Positions 1 through 5,362 of a stretch of DNA of 6,175 bases are shown here, one piece after another. The notes beneath the pieces were generated by a model, which had not been told where the DNA came from, did not search any database, and was given only the letters and a program-made list of their open reading frames with translations. Origin of the DNA: CAYVJW01 sp964451885 (GTDB lineage Bacteria > Patescibacteriota > Gracilibacteria > UBA4473). The position numbers and the translations under genes were made by a program. The DNA is taken from contig CAYVJW010000096.1 of the NCBI GenBank assembly GCA_964451885.1, positions 1-6,175 on the forward strand, written 5' to 3'. Position 1 is the stretch's first letter, and the number at the start of each line of letters is the position of its first letter.

Positions 1-2
1 TG

Positions 3-59
3 ATCGTTTTGGCGGTGATGTGGCTTAATTATACAGTCTTATTGGGTCACACCCCCTAA
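3..59 (+). pseudogene. Probable N-terminal membrane-helix fragment of the giant peptidase gene, in a different frame
   Basis: The frame starting at base 3 reads IVLAVMWLNYTVLLGHTP and stops at TAA 57-59. It is strongly hydrophobic, as expected of a transmembrane helix or signal anchor, and is open to the left edge. The stop falls between a run of five C (52-56) and a run of seven A (58-64). Removing one C would join it to the downstream giant frame as GHTPKKRLDTTPEQP, placing a positive KKR cluster right after the hydrophobic segment, as is common at membrane boundaries. The downstream frame has a TGA at 16-18 and no ATG, GTG or TTG between there and 187, so a frame change is needed to give it a conventional start. 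Alternatives are a sequencing or assembly error, a real frameshift mutation, programmed +1 slippage at CCC-TAA, or an unrelated preceding gene. Confidence 0.45.
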
Positions 60-186
60 AAAAAGACTAGATACTACACCAGAACAGCCCATACTGGCTT
101 TTAAGGATCAATTAATATCAGTAGAAAAGCAATTTCCTGATCACACAGGGAAAAGGCTACAAGCTCTTAATAATGCCTATAAGAAA

Positions 187-3100
187 TTGAAAGCCGAAGA
201 ACAGTCGAAATTTTTGGTTTCATATAATTCTAATGAAAAGATCCAAAATTGGGCTAAAGATGTAACGGAATCCATGCTGAAAAACAATGAGCCTCAAACA
301 GTACAAAAACTTATATCTCAGATCATAATTCCAGCTTCCAGAGTTTTGAGTACCGTTAATGGAATTATTCAAAAACACGAAGAAAAAAGAGCACAAGAGA
401 ATACATCAATAATTACTTCAAATCCTAACGATAAAACTCGAACATCTCCAAGAAGAGATTTAGAGAAACCTTCTGAAAAAATTGTTTCCACTGAATATAG
501 TAATCCGCAGACTTTCTCTACTCTCAGAGCAAAAGTAATTTCAGCTTCTGAAATAGCAGATGAAACAGATCCAAGAGAAAAAATCAAAAAAGAAGCTATG
601 GCTTTCCTTGTCTCAGCCCCTGAGGTATTATCACAGTTTTTACAAGAACAAAATGATACGAAAAAAGATGAAAAAATTGCAGAACTAAAGAAAATACAGA
701 ATTCATATAAGACAAAATTTGAAAACGCAGGCTTCTTAGACCCTGCTTTTGATTTTGAGATGTTGACAGTTGATTATTGGGAGACTCTCTACACGGTGCT
801 AGAACGAGAAGAGCGCCAAGCTTTGAAACATGGAAATGATTTTTTACAAAAAGTTATTCCAGAGGAGGCGGATGTTGTTTTTGTTAATATGAAAAAATCT
901 CAAGATCGAGTTGTATATGATCTCAAAAAAGGTCCCTTGGACTATCAGCTCATTTTTATGAATGATGGTCGGATAGGTTTGGTACTTACTTCTAAGGTAC
1001 ACAAAAAAAGTAAGATAGGTTTTTTTAAGCAGTCGCTTGGATTTAGCATAAATAAAAAGGAATACTTGCAACGACAGGTTTCTTTGGCTGATCTGCGCGA
1101 TCCGGCTACATTTGATGTTATGGCACGAAATCCGGAACATGGTGATTTGGACGGGGTGTTAGGCACTATAGATAGGATTTTTCCAGATTTTAAAAGGGAG
1201 CCAAGTGGAAAGGATAAAGAAAATCACAAGATTTGGGAGTTTGAAAAACGACTCACAGAATTTAAAAGTAAATTATGGAAAAGGAAGAGAGACTATGAAA
1301 AAGGGGAAATTTCGCCAGAAATTATGACAGCCCATCTGAAAGAAGTACAAAAATATGTAGCGGAGGCAGTGAGACTACTGTTTGATGTAAAAAAAGAATC
1401 TCCTGAAGACGTGAGAGGACATCTTGCCAATTTACTTCAATTCGGATACGAACCAGCTTTAGATCTAGCCATACAACAGGTAAGGAATTTGCCGGAGCTT
1501 GGGGCTTTGGATTTTAGCAGTGAGTTCACCCGGTATTCAGGGAGGATGCTTCACAATGAATATCAAGTTTCTCTTCAAAGGGAAAAATTAGATCGAAAAA
1601 GTCTGAATGAACTTGGATCAAGAATCTCAGGATTCATTCAACTATCCGCGGATAAACAAGAATTTTTTCGGATAATGGCATTTTCACCGTCTATGCATGG
1701 GATTGACCAAACTCAGTTTGTAAAAGGATTGGATAAAGTGACACAGGAGACCTTTAGAAGTTTCAAGGAGTTTGTAGAAAATAATTCTAACGTGCTTAAT
1801 AACGCCGAAGATTTACTGGCTTTTACCAAATATTCTGCAGGGTTAAATAAACCTCAATTTAGTGCTTTTGGCGATTATTACAAAAAAGAAACGCCTGACG
1901 CACAAAAAATGAATCAACTAAACAGTTTGCTCAAACAATATTCAGATACAGATATGGAATACGTTGATAGTTTCATCTTTGAAACATTGGAAAAGAACAA
2001 AATAGATTCCTTATTATCCCAAGCAAGAGCATTAGAGAGCAGGTTAAACCCTTGGGACATATCCAGTTTATTGTCAGAAAAACCAGAGGCCAGTACAGAA
2101 GCTTTGTATCGAATTAAACATTTGAATGTCGATAACTTGGAGGCTCATTTTGCGGTCATTATGACATGTTTCGAGGATTTGGGGCGGAGGGAACTAGTTT
2201 TGTTGAAGCAGATTTTAAAAAATCCTTTGCAAAGAGAGACATTGCGAAAATTAAAAAATTCTGATCGAGCAGAGAGATTTGACGACGCGGAAGATGCTTA
2301 TGATTTTCTTTCTACTTTGTCTCGGGTAAAAACCAAACAAGAAATGGATTATCTGAAAAGGAAGAGTTCTGACGGACGTATTATCGATTCATATATATTC
2401 GAGGAAACACAAAAAACAACTGTCCAATATCAAGCCGTATTTGAACAAGTGGAGGCCGGTGCGGTAGACCTTTCGAATTGGAAAAAAGCAAGAGTTTTTA
2501 ATGCCTTGATAGGGAGAGGTGTTACACCTGCTGTGGTATTGGAGCTACTGCCCTCTCTTAACAGAATCGAAGATCGTGTTCAAGTGAAGATTGTTGATAT
2601 TTTGTTAACCAAGGATAATGCTAGAACATTAGTAGCAGAGGTGATAGACTGCAAAGCTGATTGTGTCGCTATTAACTCTAAGGGAAATCTTGATGACATG
2701 CTTTTCCAGATCTTGGGGAAAGGAATTGAGATTTCAGATGTAGGTCCTCTCATACGAAAAGTTTCTAGCCTTGAAAATAATCCTCTTCGGAAGAATCATT
2801 CGGATATTTTTATGGAAATGTTGGATAAGGCAAGTGATGCCAATGAAAGTATACTGGTGATCGATCGGTTAAATGACGCCAATTTTATTCGTACTATTCA
2901 GCCTGTTGTTTCGAAGGCTTATCCAAATTTAGGGGAGAATACCAAACCAGATCTTATTGCCAGTTATTTTCGCATGGATGTTTCTCCAACAGAACTTTCC
3001 ACCCCCCGAATCCTGGCTCGTGGCCTCAGTACTTTTTTGAATAAGGCTAATGCCGATTCTTATGATTTTGCGACAGATCCGTCACACGAAAAATTAGCTA

Positions 3101-4167
3101 CTTTCTTGGATAAAGAGACTGTCCTTGCCAAAAAAGAGCTTAATCCTGCGCATATTGCTTACATTCTTAATATAATGCCAATTTCTCCAGAAGAACTTAC
3201 AGAGAAGGCCGAAGAATTACTTAAGAGTGATAATCCTACACTTCAATCAAAAGGAGCCATGCTACTTATTGGGATGGGACATAATGTTGATCGTTTTGAT
3301 ATGCCAACGGTACAAAGAATTGCTGAAACCGGACTAGGAAGGAGATTGACTAAAAGAGATAATTTAGACAAAAAAATAACTTCATCTCAACTTAGCTATA
3401 TGAAGGGGGAAGATATTCCATTAAGTTTATACTTTTCTTTTCTTATTGCACTTGATCAGGAAGGCAAAGTTGATAATCCTGGAGCATTCGAGGCAAAAGT
3501 AGATCAATATAAACAAATAGAGAACCAACCAGTGTTTGAAGGACAGTTCTTGGCCTTAAGCCACGATGAGAATGATAAAACACATTCTTATCTGTTTGCA
3601 AATGATTCTTTTAATACTACTGCTTTCGAAGATTTCGCAGACTTGCAAGATAGAGAAAGTGAAGTTTTGCGTCATGGAAAAGATAATGAAACATTGGAAA
3701 GCATGTTTGTAAAATTAGAAAAAACAAAAGGCGATTTGACGTTACTTATAGGGGGGCATGGTAATCGGGATGTTATTTCTTTTGGAAGCCAAGAATTTCA
3801 AATGAAGCAGCTTTTTGAGCGTTTGGCTAGGCGAATTGAAGGGGATTCAGAACATAAAACGAAGGTTATTTTTAGTTCTTGTTATAGCGGATATAATATT
3901 AACTTGCTCAATAAAATGTGGGAAAAGGACCCACGCACCAAAGGGAAACCTATCATGATGCTCTCCAGTTCAAGCGAATCGGGTTCTTCAGCCAAAATGG
4001 CTGTTGATAGTTGGAGCATTCAAGCACAGAAAAATAAAAACGCGGGAACGCCCCTCACGTGGAAAAATCTCTATCATGGTATCGAAAGTAGAAGTTATAT
4101 CATGAGTAAAGGATATAGACTGAATAGTAATATGACGCTGTATATCAATGGGAAAAGATTGGGTTAG
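187..4167 (+). CDS. Giant uncharacterised protein with C-terminal clan CD (caspase/legumain-like) cysteine peptidase domain; N-terminus incomplete
   Basis: This frame encodes 1,326 residues from a TTG at 187. I do not recognise the protein as a whole. Seen: residues ~62-110 are polar and rich in Ser, Lys, Glu and Pro, probably a disordered linker; ~228-305 look strand-rich; ~340-1110 are charged and helix-rich, with a divergent duplication (489-600 and 649-740). The last ~210 residues carry the clan CD signature: a hydrophobic strand ending in LLIGGHGN (His1191), a second ending in VIFSSCYSG (Cys1232), then a strand followed by a Ser-rich stretch (1259-1268). Known: this His/Cys pair is the catalytic dyad of caspases, legumains, clostripains and gingipains; the 41-residue spacing is like legumain. 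Inferred: an active cysteine endopeptidase with a long regulatory or scaffold region; substrate unknown. The TTG is doubtful: it has no Shine-Dalgarno, and the frame stays coding-like upstream to about base 58 without a start codon. See the 3-59 entry for the likely missing N-terminus. Confidence 0.85.
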   Translation: MKAEEQSKFLVSYNSNEKIQNWAKDVTESMLKNNEPQTVQKLISQIIIPASRVLSTVNGIIQKHEEKRAQENTSIITSNPNDKTRTSPRRDLEKPSEKIVSTEYSNPQTFSTLRAKVISASEIADETDPREKIKKEAMAFLVSAPEVLSQFLQEQNDTKKDEKIAELKKIQNSYKTKFENAGFLDPAFDFEMLTVDYWETLYTVLEREERQALKHGNDFLQKVIPEEADVVFVNMKKSQDRVVYDLKKGPLDYQLIFMNDGRIGLVLTSKVHKKSKIGFFKQSLGFSINKKEYLQRQVSLADLRDPATFDVMARNPEHGDLDGVLGTIDRIFPDFKREPSGKDKENHKIWEFEKRLTEFKSKLWKRKRDYEKGEISPEIMTAHLKEVQKYVAEAVRLLFDVKKESPEDVRGHLANLLQFGYEPALDLAIQQVRNLPELGALDFSSEFTRYSGRMLHNEYQVSLQREKLDRKSLNELGSRISGFIQLSADKQEFFRIMAFSPSMHGIDQTQFVKGLDKVTQETFRSFKEFVENNSNVLNNAEDLLAFTKYSAGLNKPQFSAFGDYYKKETPDAQKMNQLNSLLKQYSDTDMEYVDSFIFETLEKNKIDSLLSQARALESRLNPWDISSLLSEKPEASTEALYRIKHLNVDNLEAHFAVIMTCFEDLGRRELVLLKQILKNPLQRETLRKLKNSDRAERFDDAEDAYDFLSTLSRVKTKQEMDYLKRKSSDGRIIDSYIFEETQKTTVQYQAVFEQVEAGAVDLSNWKKARVFNALIGRGVTPAVVLELLPSLNRIEDRVQVKIVDILLTKDNARTLVAEVIDCKADCVAINSKGNLDDMLFQILGKGIEISDVGPLIRKVSSLENNPLRKNHSDIFMEMLDKASDANESILVIDRLNDANFIRTIQPVVSKAYPNLGENTKPDLIASYFRMDVSPTELSTPRILARGLSTFLNKANADSYDFATDPSHEKLATFLDKETVLAKKELNPAHIAYILNIMPISPEELTEKAEELLKSDNPTLQSKGAMLLIGMGHNVDRFDMPTVQRIAETGLGRRLTKRDNLDKKITSSQLSYMKGEDIPLSLYFSFLIALDQEGKVDNPGAFEAKVDQYKQIENQPVFEGQFLALSHDENDKTHSYLFANDSFNTTAFEDFADLQDRESEVLRHGKDNETLESMFVKLEKTKGDLTLLIGGHGNRDVISFGSQEFQMKQLFERLARRIEGDSEHKTKVIFSSCYSGYNINLLNKMWEKDPRTKGKPIMMLSSSSESGSSAKMAVDSWSIQAQKNKNAGTPLTWKNLYHGIESRSYIMSKGYRLNSNMTLYINGKRLG
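3538..4164 (+). other. Clan CD peptidase (caspase-fold) domain of the giant protein
   Basis: This segment covers residues ~1118-1325. The order fits a caspase-type alpha/beta fold: an opening strand (GQFLALSHD, from 1119), a charged insertion, a helix, then strand plus catalytic His (LLIGGHGN, His1191). A Lys/Arg/Glu-rich helix follows, then strand plus nucleophile (VIFSSCYSG, Cys1232), another helix, and the strand PIMMLSSSS with Ser/Glu after it, where legumains and caspases often have a similar Ser-rich stretch. The protein ends about 90 residues after the Cys, so no further domain follows. No obvious prodomain cleavage site or S1-pocket residue can be assigned by eye, so cleavage specificity is unknown. 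The family could be C13-like, C14-like or a separate bacterial branch. Confidence 0.75.
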
Positions 4168-4170
4168 AAC

Positions 4171-4200
4171 GGATTTTAAATCCACTTTTCGCTTGTTTTA
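4171..4200 (+). terminator. Weak terminator-like hairpin after the peptidase gene
   Basis: Three bases after the TAG stop, GGATTTTAAATCC (4171-4183) can fold into a 5-bp stem with a 3-nt loop. It is followed by a T-rich but interrupted tract (TTTT at 4186-4189 and at 4196-4199). The stem is short and AT-rich, so intrinsic termination would be inefficient. The position is right for a terminator but the structure is poor. Confidence 0.25.
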
Positions 4201-4249
4201 GCCAATAGCCCCCTTTTCGTGTCTAGAGCCCATCCCCTCATCAAATAAA

Positions 4250-4277
4250 TTTACCCATTTTTCTATCAAAGTAAAAT
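4250..4277 (+). promoter_or_regulatory. Candidate sigma70-type promoter for the recombinase
   Basis: TTTACC (4250-4255) matches 4 of 6 positions of the -35 consensus. TAAAAT (4272-4277) matches 5 of 6 of the -10 consensus, with a 16-bp spacer. Transcription would begin near 4284, about 175 bases before the recombinase ATG, leaving a long leader that includes the mini-ORF and the hairpin. The perfect palindrome CAGTACTG (4284-4291) sits at the predicted start and could be an operator. AT-rich DNA yields chance matches often, so this remains tentative. Confidence 0.3.
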
Positions 4278-4300
4278 AACGTTCAGTACTGTACAAGTAA

Positions 4301-4422
4301 TCGATGCAGCTTTCCTATCAGATTTTCGTGCTTTCTAAGGAAATTATGAAACTCAGAAAAAGTTCGAAGCTCGCCTTTTCGGGTGTACCAATAGATTGAA
4401 GAAACGGCATTTTCGATGCAGC
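4301..4422. repeat. Pair of 10-bp direct repeats, TCGATGCAGC
   Basis: TCGATGCAGC occurs at 4301-4310 and again at 4413-4422, start-to-start spacing 112 bp, both upstream of the recombinase. The identity does not extend beyond these ten bases on either side. A chance 10-bp match within 290 bp is uncommon but not negligible. The copies could be recombinase arm-type sites or the remnant of a duplication. Confidence 0.3.
4346..4399 (+). CDS. Possible 17-residue leader peptide upstream of the recombinase
   Basis: The ATG at 4346 follows AAGGA (4337-4341) by four bases, the best Shine-Dalgarno-to-start arrangement in the window. It encodes MKLRKSSKLAFSGVPID and stops at TGA 4397-4399. That stop overlaps a TTG (4396-4398) which opens the longest recombinase reading frame, giving a TTGA overlap of the kind that permits translational coupling. 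No homologue is recognised and the length gives no statistical support as a gene. It may be a leader peptide, or chance. Confidence 0.2.
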   Translation: MKLRKSSKLAFSGVPID

Positions 4423-4425
4423 CTG

Positions 4426-4452
4426 TGGCACCCGTGCAATAACTGGGTGTCA
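4426..4452 (+). promoter_or_regulatory. Inverted repeat immediately before the recombinase start
   Basis: TGGCACCC (4426-4433) and GGGTGTCA (4445-4452) pair over all eight positions in RNA (one G-U pair), enclosing an 11-nt loop. The element ends six bases before the ATG at 4459. The only Shine-Dalgarno-like bases for that ATG, GGGTG at 4445-4449, lie inside the right arm, so folding would hide them. At the DNA level, two 8-bp arms separated by 11 bp also resemble a site for a dimeric DNA-binding protein or for the recombinase. Which role applies cannot be told from sequence. Confidence 0.4.
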
Positions 4453-4458
4453 TTGACT

Positions 4459-5352
4459 ATGAATATTGAAAATCTTCACGCACTATTTTGTGATTACGCA
4501 CTTGCGTTCAAAGGCAATACTCCCCGAACTATACGCTGGTATCGGGAAATTTTTAGCGGATTTCAGAAGTTTGCACAGATTACCGACCTATCCGAGTTCA
4601 CACACAAACTTTGTGAAGATTGGGTATTCTGGAGTCGATTAGAAAAAAAATTATCCGCTCAGACAGTTAAAAATAGAATGACCGCCATGCGGCTCTTTTG
4701 TAATTTCCTTGTGGAAAGAGGACATTTGGCAGAAAACTATTTTAAGACGATAGAGCGTCCGAAAGTTCCGAAACGCATCCCAGTTCATTTATCGAAAGAA
4801 CAAGCCTTAGAACTCTTACAATGGGCTAAAAACATGCCCTATGCTTTTGATTTCGAGAGACCTCGGGCAACAGGCATCATTGCGACATTTATATACACAG
4901 GAGTTCGATTACAGGAGCTCATAAATCTAAAAGTGACAGATATTGATTTTGACCAGAAAATTTTGTGTGTCCACGAGGGCAAGTGTCAAAAAGACAGAAT
5001 TATCCCCATGCATCCAAAGCTCATAATATTTCTGGAAGATTATCTCAAAGACCGAAAACGGCTAAACAAAACCTGTCCGTATTTCTTTACTGCTCTCCGA
5101 AACGATACCGCTTTAAATGTAAGAGTGATACGACGCTTGTTTAAACGCATAAAAGAACGGTCAAAGATACACTTCTATCCCCACATGCTACGACATACAT
5201 TTGCCACCCTTCTACTTGAGGGAGGGTGTGATATTTACTCGCTCTCGAAAATGCTCGGACATTCGGATATAAAGACGACTACGATTTATCTCACGGCTAC
5301 GACTGCTCATTTACAGAAACAACTTGTAAAGCATCCTTTAGGCGATTTCTAA
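4459..5352 (+). CDS. Tyrosine recombinase/site-specific integrase, XerC/XerD type
   Basis: This encodes a 297-residue phage-integrase-family recombinase, the usual XerC/D length, which cuts and rejoins DNA through a 3'-phosphotyrosine intermediate. Residues ~1-90 form the helical SAM-like core-binding domain (the TPRTIRWY stretch begins its second helix); ~105-297 form the catalytic domain. The full catalytic set is present: Arg150 in TGVRLQEL, Lys175 in the GKCQKDR beta-hairpin, His242 and Arg245 in HMLRHTFAT, His268 in LGHSDIKTT, and nucleophile Tyr277 in TIYL. I chose ATG 4459 because family members start about this far before the first helix; the frame is also open from TTG 4396, but those 21 extra residues (Cys/Trp/His-rich) are not family-like. 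The Shine-Dalgarno is weak. It could resolve chromosome or plasmid dimers, but the position beside a helicase-like gene and repeat-rich DNA favours a mobile-element integrase. It faces the downstream gene tail to tail. Confidence 0.93.
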   Translation: MNIENLHALFCDYALAFKGNTPRTIRWYREIFSGFQKFAQITDLSEFTHKLCEDWVFWSRLEKKLSAQTVKNRMTAMRLFCNFLVERGHLAENYFKTIERPKVPKRIPVHLSKEQALELLQWAKNMPYAFDFERPRATGIIATFIYTGVRLQELINLKVTDIDFDQKILCVHEGKCQKDRIIPMHPKLIIFLEDYLKDRKRLNKTCPYFFTALRNDTALNVRVIRRLFKRIKERSKIHFYPHMLRHTFATLLLEGGCDIYSLSKMLGHSDIKTTTIYLTATTAHLQKQLVKHPLGDF

Positions 5353-5362
5353 TGTTTTCAAT

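Larger units (their letters stand above)
4168..4458. other. Intergenic region between the peptidase and recombinase genes
   Basis: This 291-bp stretch holds no recognisable protein gene or RNA gene. It contains, in order: a short AT-rich hairpin just after the peptidase stop, a candidate promoter, an 8-bp palindrome, the first copy of a 10-bp direct repeat, a 17-codon mini-ORF, the second repeat copy, and an inverted repeat abutting the recombinase start. Short motifs also recur: CCAATAG at 4202 and 4388, and CCTTTTCG at 4211 and 4374. Such density next to a tyrosine recombinase would suit an attachment or control region, but no classic dif or att core is identifiable by eye. Confidence 0.5.

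Noticed and set aside
1..57. Reading TGA as glycine (code 25, Gracilibacteria/SR1) would open the giant frame through 1-3 and 16-18 and remove the need for a frameshift.
   Set aside because: About 1,900 codons in the three genes contain no in-frame TGA, which is not expected if TGA were a common sense codon.
844..1166. Two overlapping minus-strand open frames (98 and 73 codons) inside the giant gene.
   Set aside because: They lie opposite a continuous plausible coding frame, show no recognisable motif and have unlikely composition; they are shadows.
3290..3300. TGATCGTTTTG occurs here and at the very start of the window.
   Set aside because: An 11-bp match between two coding stretches with different flanks across 6 kb is most likely chance.
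4362..4390. GTTCGAAGC followed by ...GGTGTACCA looked like the 3' half of a tRNA (T-loop and CCA end), a common integrase target.
   Set aside because: The bases flanking TTCGAA do not form a 5-bp T-stem, and no anticodon or D arm lies upstream, so there is no tRNA or convincing fragment.
4396..4458. TTG 4396 as the true recombinase start.
   Set aside because: The 21 added residues are Cys/Trp/His-rich and unlike the family N-terminus, and the TTG lacks its own Shine-Dalgarno; kept only as a possible coupled start.
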